DNA of 64,000 bases from JALZVT01 sp964611345. Lineage in GTDB: Bacteria; Pseudomonadota; Gammaproteobacteria; Pseudomonadales; Azotimanducaceae. Position numbers and translations under genes: made by a program. Below, in pieces: positions 43,084 to 52,004 of this stretch (position 1 is its first letter; every line of letters starts with the position of its first letter). Where the stretch lies: contig CAZSYU010000001.1 of the NCBI GenBank assembly GCA_964611345.1, forward strand, positions 65,895-129,894, read 5' to 3'. Under the pieces are notes generated by a model. It did no database searches. It had not been told where the DNA came from and saw nothing but the letters and a program-made list of their open reading frames with translations.

Positions 43084-44649
43084 ATGTTCAATCCTGCCCA
43101 ACCCTATGCGTCGTCGCGCTCGCCGGTGTGCGCTGCCAACGTTGTGGCGACCTCCCAGCCGCTTGCGACCCAGGCCGGAATAGAGGCGCTGCGCCGTGGC
43201 GGAAACGCGGTGGACGCAGCGCTGGCGGCCGCGATTACGCTGACAGTGGTAGAGCCCAACAACAATGGAGTCGGCAGTGATGCGTTTGCGATTTTGTGGG
43301 ATGGAAAAAAGCTTGCTGGCCTGAACGCCTCTGGACGTGCGCCTATGGGGGTGGATGTCAGTAAGTTTGCGGGGAAGACGAGGCTGCCGGCGCTTGGCTG
43401 GGATGCGGTAACCGTGCCTGGCGCGGTGAGCGCCTGGGTTGCGCTGTCGGAGCGGTACGGCAAGTTAGCCTTTGAAGAGCTCTTTAAGGCTGGGATTCAT
43501 TACGCAGAACACGGTTTTCAGGTGGGACCAAAGTCGGCGTTTTATTGGGGGTATGCGGCGCGAACCTATAAGGATTTCTCGCACTTTGCCGAGCATTTTC
43601 TGCCGGCGCCCAAGGCGGGCGAGCGGTTTTATCGTCCCGATCTCGCCCGTACGCTTGAACTAATAGCCGACAGCAAGGGTGCTGCGTTTTACACCGGCGA
43701 GCTTGCCGATGCGATTGATGCCGCGGCCCGTGAGGCAGGTGCGGTGCTGCGTAAAGCGGATCTGGCCGCGCATCAGGCTGACTGGGTAACGCCGGTACAG
43801 CAGACTTACCGCGATATTGAGCTGCACGAGATTCCCCCTAATGGTCAGGGCTTGGCCGCGCTGATTGCGCTGGGCATTTTGCGCCATCTTGATGCCCCCG
43901 ATCCAGACACGGCAGAAGGCAAGCACATACAGATTGAGGCTATGAAGATCGCAATTCGGGCCGCCTTTGATCATTTTGCCGATGCGGATGCCATGCGGCT
44001 CACACCTGACGAACTGTTGGGAGAAGACTCGTTGCGGCGTGTCGCCACCGAGATCGGTGCGAGGGCCAGTACTTTACCGCCGCGCGTGTTGCCTGCCGGA
44101 CAAGACACTGTGTACCTGACTGCGGCCGACGAGAGTGGACTGATGATCTCGTTTATTCAGTCAAACTATCAGGGCTTTGGTTCAGGTGTTGTGATACCGG
44201 GCACCGGTATCTCCATGCAAAACCGCGGCTGCGGGTTTTCCCTCGATCCGCAGCATCCGAATGCGCTTGCGCCCGGCAAGCGGCCGTTTCATACGATCAT
44301 TCCAGGCTTTGTGACAACCGGCGGTGCGCCGCTGATGAGCTTTGGTGTGATGGGTGGCCACATGCAACACCAGGGGCATGTGCAAATGGTAAATCGCATC
44401 TTTGACCATGGGCAAAACCCGCAAGCGGCGAGTGATGCACCGCGCTGGCATGTCTATGAAGACTTTTCGGTCGGACTCGAACCCGGTACACCGCCCGAGA
44501 TACTTGAGTCGTTGGTGAAGCTTGGCCATAGCGTGCGCATGGAACCGCAGGAGCACGTGTTTGGCGGGGCGCAACTTATTTTGAAAACCAAAGATGGGTA
44601 TGTGGCGGGTTCAGACCATCGTAAGGAAGGGCAGGCGGGCGGTTTTTAG
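43084..44649 (+). CDS. Gamma-glutamyltransferase-like Ntn-hydrolase
   Basis: A 521-residue GGT-family proenzyme. N-terminal ATSQPLATQAGIEALRRGGN, AAITLTVVEPNNNGVGSDAF and IPPNGQGLAAL are typical. The autocatalytic Thr is probably in GQDTVYLTAADESG (about residue 342), where most GGTs read TTHxSVxD. The small subunit has the GSGVVIPGTGISMQNRG and GVMGGHMQHQGH stretches. No signal peptide is seen, so it should be cytosolic, closer to the GGT-like acylases than to periplasmic GGT. It could hydrolyse gamma-glutamyl or acyl amides. Confidence 0.92.
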   Translation: MFNPAQPYASSRSPVCAANVVATSQPLATQAGIEALRRGGNAVDAALAAAITLTVVEPNNNGVGSDAFAILWDGKKLAGLNASGRAPMGVDVSKFAGKTRLPALGWDAVTVPGAVSAWVALSERYGKLAFEELFKAGIHYAEHGFQVGPKSAFYWGYAARTYKDFSHFAEHFLPAPKAGERFYRPDLARTLELIADSKGAAFYTGELADAIDAAAREAGAVLRKADLAAHQADWVTPVQQTYRDIELHEIPPNGQGLAALIALGILRHLDAPDPDTAEGKHIQIEAMKIAIRAAFDHFADADAMRLTPDELLGEDSLRRVATEIGARASTLPPRVLPAGQDTVYLTAADESGLMISFIQSNYQGFGSGVVIPGTGISMQNRGCGFSLDPQHPNALAPGKRPFHTIIPGFVTTGGAPLMSFGVMGGHMQHQGHVQMVNRIFDHGQNPQAASDAPRWHVYEDFSVGLEPGTPPEILESLVKLGHSVRMEPQEHVFGGAQLILKTKDGYVAGSDHRKEGQAGGF

Positions 44650-44666
44650 CTCGACCGGGAATAGTG

Positions 44667-45707
44667 TTAACCGGACCCAACAACATCCGCATAATGTTTT
44701 TTCGCCACATCCGGATGGGCGCGCAAACGAATCTTTAACGTGTTGTCACCAAAGGTGGCATGTACCGGATCGTCGGCAAGCGGTACTTCTAGCGTATCCA
44801 TTTCAGCCTGCAGCGACTGCGGCAACTCAACCGGGGCAAACACCGACTCAAGCATGGGGTTAAAAAAGTACGCGAGAGAAAGTCGTTCTTTACCAGGCGG
44901 TGGGCTTGCCACCCTGTGGGGTGTAGCGCGCAAATAGCCATTTGATGCCGCTTGCATCATTTGGCCAAGGTTCATGACGTAGGTGCCTGGGATTGGTGTC
45001 GCCGGCAGCAGGCCATCTTTGGTGTGCACCTCCAGACCTGCCTGTTCATCCTGCAGAATAAAACTCAAGAGCCCCGAGTCGTGATGCAAGCCGACGCCCT
45101 GACCGGTGTCTGTGCTGCTGTTCTGCGCCGGATAACGAATGATCTTCACGTGCACATCCGGGCGCGGCAACATATGCTCGTCAAAGGCGTCCATGGACTG
45201 TCCCAGGCCCAACGCCAGAGCGCGGACGATGGCAATGCCAATCGGTTCAAGGGCAGCCATCCAGGCAAGGGTAGCGGGGGCCATTTCAGGGACAGCGACC
45301 GGCCATTGGTTCGGACCGCGCAGGCGCAGCCAGGGTGGGTCATTGGGACCGCAAAACGGTGCAGGCTCTTCCGGCCCAACATCCAGCTGGTCACGCCAGT
45401 CGCTAATTCCCTGGGTGCGTTCATCGCCAAGAATGGTGTAGCCCCGAAAGTGCGGGGAGTTGGCAATTTGCAGCGCATGGCGTTCTGCCTGCGGAAGGGC
45501 GAAGAAGCGGCGAGCGGCGTCTGCGGCGGCGGCCTCAAGTTGTGGATCGATACCATGCCCTTGCAGATAACAAAATCCTGGTTCGCGGCAGGCGCGGGTG
45601 AGGTCGCGTACAAAGGCTTTACCCGCAGCACTTTCGGGTGCCCCTAGAAAAGGGGCAATGTCGAGCAGCGGCAGGCTGGGCACTTGCGTTGCACTCGAAT
45701 CACTCAC
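44667..45707 (-). CDS. 2-oxoglutarate/Fe(II)-dependent oxygenase, isopenicillin-N-synthase-like
   Basis: A 346-residue DIOX-family enzyme starting at GTG 45707, which overlaps the YjbR stop (GTGA). N-terminal SLPLLDIAPFLG and GFCYLQGHGID are standard. Iron ligands are the HxD of LHHDSGLLSF and the His of ATPHRVASPP. The RxS motif is RLSLAYFFNP. It hydroxylates or desaturates a small substrate. It is the last gene of a five-gene minus-strand operon that includes HMG-CoA lyase. It converges on the GGT-like gene with 17 bases between. Confidence 0.93.
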   Translation of the reverse strand: MSDSSATQVPSLPLLDIAPFLGAPESAAGKAFVRDLTRACREPGFCYLQGHGIDPQLEAAAADAARRFFALPQAERHALQIANSPHFRGYTILGDERTQGISDWRDQLDVGPEEPAPFCGPNDPPWLRLRGPNQWPVAVPEMAPATLAWMAALEPIGIAIVRALALGLGQSMDAFDEHMLPRPDVHVKIIRYPAQNSSTDTGQGVGLHHDSGLLSFILQDEQAGLEVHTKDGLLPATPIPGTYVMNLGQMMQAASNGYLRATPHRVASPPPGKERLSLAYFFNPMLESVFAPVELPQSLQAEMDTLEVPLADDPVHATFGDNTLKIRLRAHPDVAKKHYADVVGSG

Positions 45708-46504
45708 TCGGGTAATGCCTTAAGCATTCTCTTCAAGGCGAAGTGTCGGTAACTGCCAATGACCAGTGCTTCGATTTCTTGCCAGTCGGCGAATTTTTCG
45801 ATGTTGAGTTCAATCCAGCCGTTATGGCCGGTGTACTTTGGTACCGCAAAACGGGTGTCGAAACTGTAGGCTGGCTGGGCATCGACCCCAACCCAAATGG
45901 ACAGCCGCATGGTGCGGCCGCGGCGGTGCACAGAACAAAACGATTTCTTGCCGGCTCGAAATGACGGATGGCCAAAGTTGGTGTCTTCGGTCACCTCTGG
46001 CAAGCGCAGACAGAGCGTGCGCAGCTTTGCGAGTTTCTTCTGTGCGCCCGGATTATTTAGCGGGTCAAAGTCTTCCGGATCCAGGGTGATTTTTGGCTTG
46101 GCTATCCTGGGTCCCGGGGGAAGATCCTTTGTTAGTGCAGGCGGCGCCACGTTGATGTAGGCGTCCCGGGTGAGGCCAGCGATTTGATCCCAGCCAAGCC
46201 CCTTGTCGAGCAGCACGCCAAGCCAGCCCTTGGGCCCAACATAGGGTGGCACATAGAAGGCGTCGGGTTCGTTTTCGGTATAAAACTGCTGGGTACCGCT
46301 TGGTGAGTGCAGAATCAATGCGATACGACCATCGCCGTGGTGGTTGATGGAATAGGTGGCGTAGGTTTTGCCGCGTACGCGAAAGTCGGGCGAGCCATGG
46401 CTCATGACTTCTTCGGCCTCGGGAAACCACAGGCACAGTTCGCGTACTGCTGCCGAAATATCTCTGGACTTTGCTTTCGATTTTGATTGACGTGCAGTTG
46501 CCAC
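45704..46504 (-). CDS. Tandem MmcQ/YjbR-domain protein
   Basis: A 266-residue protein starting at GTG 46504. It contains two successive YjbR/MmcQ (CyaY-like fold) domains. The first runs over residues ~15-125 (LCLWFPEAEEVMSHGSPDFR, then VGPKGWLGVLLDKG). The second covers residues ~150-262 (LCLRLPEVTEDTNFGHPSFR, then TGHNGWIELNIEKFADWQ). Most family members have one domain of ~115 residues. DNA binding has been suggested for the family but is not established. It sits between a CoA-transferase gene (3-base gap) and a 2OG-oxygenase gene (4-base overlap). Confidence 0.9.
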   Translation of the reverse strand: MATARQSKSKAKSRDISAAVRELCLWFPEAEEVMSHGSPDFRVRGKTYATYSINHHGDGRIALILHSPSGTQQFYTENEPDAFYVPPYVGPKGWLGVLLDKGLGWDQIAGLTRDAYINVAPPALTKDLPPGPRIAKPKITLDPEDFDPLNNPGAQKKLAKLRTLCLRLPEVTEDTNFGHPSFRAGKKSFCSVHRRGRTMRLSIWVGVDAQPAYSFDTRFAVPKYTGHNGWIELNIEKFADWQEIEALVIGSYRHFALKRMLKALPE

Positions 46505-46507
46505 GAG

Positions 46508-47710
46508 CTACACAGTGCCGTCGTCGATCAGTTGTTTGAGTCTGTCTGCATCGATATCAAGCAGCTGCGAGTACACCTCGCCGTTGTGTTCTCCCAGTTC
46601 GGGTCCGGTCCAACGTACACTGCCTGGTGTTGCCGACAGGCGCGGAAACACGCCCTGCATTTTCAGTTTGCCAAAGGTTTTATTGGTGACGTCAATAATG
46701 GTGTCGCGGGCCTTAAACTGTTCGTCGTCGAGCATGTCTGGTGCACGATATATTTTGCCGGCCGGCACACCCAGATCGGTGAGCTTTTGTAACAGTTCTT
46801 CGGCGGGCAGCGTCTTGGACCATGCACTGATTGCATCGTCGAGCGCTTGCTGGTTTTCGCCGCGTGCTACGTGGTCGCAAAACCGCGGGTCGTCCTGCAG
46901 TTCGGGTTGCTGCATGGCCTCGGTGAGCCTTGCAAAGGTGTTGGGCTGGTTGGCACCCATAACCACCATGTCGCCGTCTGCAGTGGGGTAGACGTTGGAA
47001 GGCGCGGTTTTGGGCAGTATGGAGCCGCTGCGTTCGCGGATGAAGCCGCCTTCGGTGTATTCGGGAATGGTGGATTCCATGACAGCCAGTACGGCCTCGT
47101 AAATGGCCGAATCGACCACCTGACCAACGCCGGTGTTGTGGCGGTGGTTGAGTGCTGCGAGTGCGCCAACGCAGGCGAAGGTAGCAGCGAGTGAGTCGCC
47201 AATGGAAATGCCGGCGCGAGAAGGAATACGGTCAGGGTCGCCGGTAACGTAGCGCAGGCCACCCATGGCTTCGCCAACAGAGCCATACCCGGCACGTTGT
47301 GAATAAGGCCCGGTTTGGCCAAAGCCTGAGACGCGCACCATGATGAGGCCAGGGTTATGCTCGGCGAGTTCAGGGTAGCTCAGGCCCCACTTCTCCATGG
47401 TGCCGGGACGGAAGTTTTCGATGAGTATGTCGGCCTGGGCCACCATTTTTTTCAGCATGGTTTGGCCGGGTTGCTCGCGCAGGTTGAGCGTAACGCTCTT
47501 CTTGTTGCGGGCAATCAGTGGCCACCACACCTTAATCCCGCGGCCCCAGTCGCGCATCGGGTCACCCACTTTGGGCGCTTCAACCTTGATCACCTCCGCA
47601 CCCATGTCGCCCATAAGCTGGCCGCAAAAAGGCCCGGCAATGAGCGTGCCCAGTTCGAGGACGCGGAGTCCGGCTAACGCGCCGGTGGCTGTTGGGCTTT
47701 CTGCGCTCAC
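46508..47710 (-). CDS. CaiB/BaiF family CoA-transferase
   Basis: A 400-residue class III CoA-transferase starting at GTG 47710, which overlaps the HMG-CoA lyase stop (GTGA). Seen are LRVLELGTLIAGPFCGQLMG, GAEVIKVEAPKVGDPMRDWG and NKKSVTLNLREQ. The probable catalytic Asp is in VVDSAIYEAVLAVMES. Its position right after HMG-CoA lyase suggests activation of a C5-C6 dicarboxylic acid such as 3-hydroxy-3-methylglutarate or glutarate, by analogy with SUGCT-type enzymes (inference). Confidence 0.94.
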   Translation of the reverse strand: MSAESPTATGALAGLRVLELGTLIAGPFCGQLMGDMGAEVIKVEAPKVGDPMRDWGRGIKVWWPLIARNKKSVTLNLREQPGQTMLKKMVAQADILIENFRPGTMEKWGLSYPELAEHNPGLIMVRVSGFGQTGPYSQRAGYGSVGEAMGGLRYVTGDPDRIPSRAGISIGDSLAATFACVGALAALNHRHNTGVGQVVDSAIYEAVLAVMESTIPEYTEGGFIRERSGSILPKTAPSNVYPTADGDMVVMGANQPNTFARLTEAMQQPELQDDPRFCDHVARGENQQALDDAISAWSKTLPAEELLQKLTDLGVPAGKIYRAPDMLDDEQFKARDTIIDVTNKTFGKLKMQGVFPRLSATPGSVRWTGPELGEHNGEVYSQLLDIDADRLKQLIDDGTV

Positions 47711-48630
47711 AGTTGGACTGGTGGGAAGTTACCCGCCTTCAATAGCGCGGAGGGCAGCGTTTTGCCAAGTTTGTCCTGCAGCCAGTCGGCGCCTTCGAGC
47801 AGTGTGTCGATGCTGACACCGTGCTCTACGTTTGCGCGATTGAGCACATAAAGCAAGTCTTCGGAGGCGATGTTGCCGGTGGCGTTGGGCGCGAACGGGC
47901 AACCGCCGATGCCACCGATGCTGGCATCGAGTGTGGTGACACCGGCCTCAAGAGCAGCGTAGGCATTGGCAATGCCGGTATTGCGGGTATCGTGGAAGTG
48001 CGCGCGTAATGGCATGTCTGGGCCGAGTTGCAGGCGCAACTCGCCGAACAGATCTCTGACCTGGCTGGGTACGCCGACACCGATGGTATCTGCGAGGGCA
48101 ATCTCGGTGGGTGCCTCGTCGGCCAATCGCTTGGCGGTTTCAATAACTCGTGCGGCGGGTACGTCGCCCTCAAAGGGGCAGCCAAAAGCAACGGCCAATG
48201 TGGCTTGCGCTCGAAACCCACGCGAGCGTGCGTCTTTCAATACGGCCGCCGCCGCATTGGTTGCTTCCTGCACGCTTTGCCCCTGATTGCGTTCACCAAA
48301 GGTATCGCTGACGGGAATCACAAACCCGGCTTCGTCCAGCACCTCGGTCGCGAGCAAGCGCTGATAGCCGCGATCGTTCAGTACGAGCCCGGTATAAGTA
48401 ACATCGCCGCGTTGCGGCAGGCCGGCACACACGGCTTCGGCATCGGCCATGCGCGGAACCTTCTTGGGGTGCACAAAGCTTGTGACCTCGATGCGTTTGG
48501 CGCCCGCATCTAGGGCCCACTGGATGAGTACGAGCTTGTCTTCGGTCGATAACTCGGCCTGCTCATTTTGCAGGCCATCCCTGGGGCTGACCTCCATTAG
48601 CGTCACCGCTTGTGAGTGAGCCTCTGCCAT
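47707..48630 (-). CDS. Hydroxymethylglutaryl-CoA lyase
   Basis: A 307-residue TIM-barrel lyase that splits HMG-CoA into acetyl-CoA and acetoacetate, the last step of leucine degradation. Seen are VSPRDGLQNEQAELSTEDKL, RIEVTSFVHPKKVPRMADA, RAHFHDTRNTGIANAYAALE (metal-binding His) and the active-site signature SIGGIGGCPFAPNATGNIAS with its catalytic Cys. It could not be separated from its pathway: ivd-mccB-mccA lie about 5 kb upstream on the same strand. It begins 5 bases after the FadJ-like gene. Confidence 0.94.
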   Translation of the reverse strand: MAEAHSQAVTLMEVSPRDGLQNEQAELSTEDKLVLIQWALDAGAKRIEVTSFVHPKKVPRMADAEAVCAGLPQRGDVTYTGLVLNDRGYQRLLATEVLDEAGFVIPVSDTFGERNQGQSVQEATNAAAAVLKDARSRGFRAQATLAVAFGCPFEGDVPAARVIETAKRLADEAPTEIALADTIGVGVPSQVRDLFGELRLQLGPDMPLRAHFHDTRNTGIANAYAALEAGVTTLDASIGGIGGCPFAPNATGNIASEDLLYVLNRANVEHGVSIDTLLEGADWLQDKLGKTLPSALLKAGNFPPVQL

Positions 48631-48635
48631 GCAGA

Positions 48636-50762
48636 CTAGGCGCCCGCCTGATAGTCGGCGAACGACTTGCCTTCTTCAGCCAGACGCTTCAGCAAAGGTG
48701 CGGGTTCCCAGGCGGGGCCACCGTACTTCTTGCCGAACTCAAGAATGTCGTCGTAGACGTTCTTGAGGCCCTGCTGGTCGGCCCAGAACATGGGGCCACC
48801 CGTAGGTTCCGGGAATCCGTAGCCGTTGATGTAAACAATGTCGATGTCGCACGGACGGATGGCGATGCCTTCTTCCAGCAACTTGGCACCCTCATTAATC
48901 AGCGGGTAGAAGCAGCGTTTGAGTACCTCTTCGTCGTTGATTTCGCTGCGCGTGATGCCAAGTTCAGCCGAAGTTTCTTCCACGATCTTTACCACCTCAG
49001 GGTCAGGCTGGCCGGCACGGCTGCCTTCGGGGTAAATGTAGAAACCGCGGCTGGTTTTTTGCCCAAAGCGTTCGAGCTCACAGAGTTTGTCAGCCACCCG
49101 AGCAGTGATGGGTACATCTTCGGGCGCCATCTTGGACAGTTTGCGTGCGCGCCAACCCAAATCGAGCCCAACCAGATCATTCATCTGGAACGGGCCCATG
49201 GGCATGCCGAAACCAAGGATAACGTTGTCGACCTGATAGGGGGTTGCACCCTGCAAAATAATTTCACCCGCCTGGCGAGTGTATTGACCGAGCATGCGGT
49301 TACCGATGAAACCAGGCGCGTTGCCAGACAGCACAGCAATTTTGCGCAGTGTTTTGCCGAGCGCCATAGACGTGGCGATGGTGGATGCTGAGGTTTTTTC
49401 ACCGCGCACTACTTCCAGCAGGCGCATAACGTTGGCCGGGCTAAAGAAGTGCAAACCGATCACGTCTTCGGGGCGTGTGGTTGCCGCGGCCATCTTGTCG
49501 ATGTCCAAACCAGAGGTGTTACTGGCAATGATGGCGCCGGGCTTCGCCACCTTCTCGAGCTCGGTAAAGATGTCGACCTTCACGTCGATGTTTTCATAGA
49601 CCGCTTCGATTATGACGTCGGCTTCACCAAGACCTGAGTAGTCAGTGGTGCCGGTGAGCAGGCTCATGCACTTGTCGAGTTCTGCTTCGGTCATGCGACC
49701 GCGTTTTACCTGAATCTCGTAGTTCTTGCGGATGACACCAAGGCCGCGGTCGAGCGCTTCCTGATTCATTTCGAGAATGGTGACTGGAATGCCCACATTA
49801 GCGAAGCTCATGGATATGCCACCACCCATGGTGCCGCAACCGATCACACCAGCCGCCTTAATGGGCTTTACTGGTGTGTCTTTAGGCACATCCGGAATCT
49901 TACCCACTTCGCGTTCGCTGAAGAACACGTGAATGAGGGCAGCGCGCTGTGGGTGTTCCATGCATTGGGCAAAGTACTCACGTTCTTTCTTGAGACCATC
50001 ATCAAAGTTGTCGCTGTTTACGGCAGCTTCAACACACTTCACGATCATCTCGGGTGCGAACCGGCCACGCATTTTGCGGCTCATGCCTTTGCGGGCGTTG
50101 TCAAAGAGATCAGGGTTGGCGCGATCCATCATCACCTTGTCGGCTTCATCACGGATCTTACGGGTAGGGCTGCCGTTAGCCACCAGGTCTGTGGCAAAAC
50201 CAACCGCCGCGTCAACGATGTCACCCTCAAACACTTCATCAACGATGCCCAGCTCTTTTGCAGCCGGGCCAGGAATCGGATCGCCGGAGAGAATAAAACC
50301 CAGTGCTTTTTCAGCACCAATCAAACGTGGCAACCGTTGGGTGCCACCGGCGCCAGGCAACAGTCCGAGCTTAACTTCTGGCAGGCCAACGGGCGCTTTG
50401 GGAGAGGCCACCCGATAGTCGCAACACAGTGCTACCTCTAGTCCGCCGCCGAAGGCGGTGCCATTGATCGCAGCAACAATGGGTTTGGCACTGCCTTCCA
50501 TCATCGCCAGCACCTCACCCAGGCCCGGACCTGCGGAGGCAGCCTTGCCGAACTCAGAGATATCCGCGCCAGCGATGAACGCGCGGCCTTTGCCTGTCAA
50601 GACAATGGCGTTTACGTTGCTGTCAGCCAGTGCGGCACTCATGCCGTCATGCAGGCCCTGCCGAACACCACTCGACAGTGGATTAACCGGCGGGTTGTCG
50701 ATGGTCATCACGGCGATATCGCCGCGGGTCTCGTAGTGGACGGTGCCTTTTAGTTCTGTCAT
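48636..50762 (-). CDS. Multifunctional enoyl-CoA hydratase/3-hydroxyacyl-CoA dehydrogenase (FadJ-like)
   Basis: A 708-residue fusion. Residues ~1-190 are a crotonase domain (GRAFIAGADISEFGKA, GTAFGGGLEVALCCDYRV, LPEVKLGLLPGAGGTQRLPR). Residues ~300-490 are the NAD-binding 3-hydroxyacyl-CoA dehydrogenase domain (AGVIGCGTMGGGISMSFANV, then IGLHFFSPANVMRLLEVV). Two C-terminal helical domains follow. It carries out two successive steps of beta-oxidation. No thiolase gene is beside it, unlike fadBA. It heads the operon with HMG-CoA lyase and a CoA-transferase, so it may serve a special acyl-CoA rather than bulk fatty acids. Confidence 0.95.
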   Translation of the reverse strand: MTELKGTVHYETRGDIAVMTIDNPPVNPLSSGVRQGLHDGMSAALADSNVNAIVLTGKGRAFIAGADISEFGKAASAGPGLGEVLAMMEGSAKPIVAAINGTAFGGGLEVALCCDYRVASPKAPVGLPEVKLGLLPGAGGTQRLPRLIGAEKALGFILSGDPIPGPAAKELGIVDEVFEGDIVDAAVGFATDLVANGSPTRKIRDEADKVMMDRANPDLFDNARKGMSRKMRGRFAPEMIVKCVEAAVNSDNFDDGLKKEREYFAQCMEHPQRAALIHVFFSEREVGKIPDVPKDTPVKPIKAAGVIGCGTMGGGISMSFANVGIPVTILEMNQEALDRGLGVIRKNYEIQVKRGRMTEAELDKCMSLLTGTTDYSGLGEADVIIEAVYENIDVKVDIFTELEKVAKPGAIIASNTSGLDIDKMAAATTRPEDVIGLHFFSPANVMRLLEVVRGEKTSASTIATSMALGKTLRKIAVLSGNAPGFIGNRMLGQYTRQAGEIILQGATPYQVDNVILGFGMPMGPFQMNDLVGLDLGWRARKLSKMAPEDVPITARVADKLCELERFGQKTSRGFYIYPEGSRAGQPDPEVVKIVEETSAELGITRSEINDEEVLKRCFYPLINEGAKLLEEGIAIRPCDIDIVYINGYGFPEPTGGPMFWADQQGLKNVYDDILEFGKKYGGPAWEPAPLLKRLAEEGKSFADYQAGA

Positions 50763-50885
50763 TGCGGTGCTCCCTGGCCCTCATGATGCAAGTCTTGTTG
50801 CTGCTGTATATATTGCAGCCGTCCAGTATCGGAGAAATCGCGCCGGGCGTCTATCTGGCACCCGGTAACTGTTTTTGACCTGGCC

Positions 50886-51884
50886 TTACAGGCGTACGAT
50901 GCGGGTGCCCACGTTGCCGCCGGCCAGCAGGTCCACAAACGCCTCGGGTGCAGCTTCGAGTCCCGCTACCTCATCATTCAGCATGATCATCTCGCCGCTT
51001 TGCAGCCAACCACGAATGTCTGCCCGGGCCTGGTCATACTTTTTAATGAAGTCGAAAACCAGAAAGCCCTGCATGCGTATACGCTTGTTTACGAGTAGTC
51101 CGGGCACGCCTTTGGGGCCGGGTTCGGGCCGATCGGTGTCGTACTGTGATACGACACCACAGCACGCAATGCGACCGGCAACGTTTATCCGAAACAGCGC
51201 CGAGCCAAGAATTGGTCCGCCCGTGTTGTCGAAATAGACATCAACGCCATCTGGTGTTGCTGCTTTGAGGGCCTCGCGGTAGTCGTCTTCGCGGTAGTTC
51301 ACGCCCGCGGCAAAGCCAAGGGTAGTCGTGAGGGTTTGTAGCTTGGCATCCGAACTTGCAATGCCCACAGCGCGTGCGCCCTTTATGGTGGCGATTTGCC
51401 CCACCATGTGGCCTACCGAACCGGCGGCTGCGGAGACGAGCACGGTTTCGCCAGCCGCGGGTTGGCCCACATCCAGCAGCCCGAAGTAGGCCGTTAAGCC
51501 ATTTATGCCCAAGGGCCCGAGCCAGGTCACTGGATCGTCTTCGGCTGCGATTTTGCTCACTGCCTTGGCGTCCATGACGCAATGGGTTTGCCAGCCCGTC
51601 GGGGCCTGTACCATATCGCCAGGGTTGAATCCGTCGGCGTTGCTCTCAAGCACGCGACCGACGCCCAGCGAGTTCATCACGATGCCGGCCTTCGGGGCAC
51701 CGGCGTAACTGGCAGAACCCTGTAAGCCTGCGCGGGTACCCGCAGTAATCGCAAAGGCCGTGGTTTGAATGAGCACCTGGTTGGCTTCCGGGCGTGGCAT
51801 GGGCGTCTCCGCTAGCCGGTAGTCCGTTGCGCGCAGCTTGCCGTTTGGCAGCGCGTTAATCAGTACTTGTTGGTTGGTCGACAT
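50886..51884 (-). CDS. NADPH-dependent MDR oxidoreductase (CurA/leukotriene-B4-dehydrogenase type)
   Basis: A 332-residue zinc-free medium-chain reductase with ATG 51884; a TTG directly before it is possible. N-terminal NQQVLINALPNGKLRATDYR, the cofactor site VLVSAAAGSVGHMVGQIATI, and VYFDNTGGPILGSALFRINV with IACCGVVSQYD are typical of the curcumin/prostaglandin reductase group. These reduce alpha-beta double bonds of enones with NADPH. It is divergent from the MerC-like gene (120 bases). The FadJ-like gene lies 123 bases downstream. Confidence 0.88.
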   Translation of the reverse strand: MSTNQQVLINALPNGKLRATDYRLAETPMPRPEANQVLIQTTAFAITAGTRAGLQGSASYAGAPKAGIVMNSLGVGRVLESNADGFNPGDMVQAPTGWQTHCVMDAKAVSKIAAEDDPVTWLGPLGINGLTAYFGLLDVGQPAAGETVLVSAAAGSVGHMVGQIATIKGARAVGIASSDAKLQTLTTTLGFAAGVNYREDDYREALKAATPDGVDVYFDNTGGPILGSALFRINVAGRIACCGVVSQYDTDRPEPGPKGVPGLLVNKRIRMQGFLVFDFIKKYDQARADIRGWLQSGEMIMLNDEVAGLEAAPEAFVDLLAGGNVGTRIVRL

Positions 51885-52004
51885 CAAAGGCCCCTTTATG
51901 GATCGCGCTATGGAGCCTTCGTTGTACGCACTTTATGCCCCTATCTCAATTGGTCCCCGACACTGCTACTATGCGCAGCCCTGCGATTTTGGCCTTACGC
52001 CCAG

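Noticed and set aside
44952..45647. 231-codon open frame antisense to the 2OG oxygenase
   Set aside because: The oxygenase has all iron and 2OG ligands, whereas this frame has none.
48612..49391. 259-codon open frame antisense to the FadJ-like gene
   Set aside because: Shadow of the dehydrogenase domain; no signature of its own.
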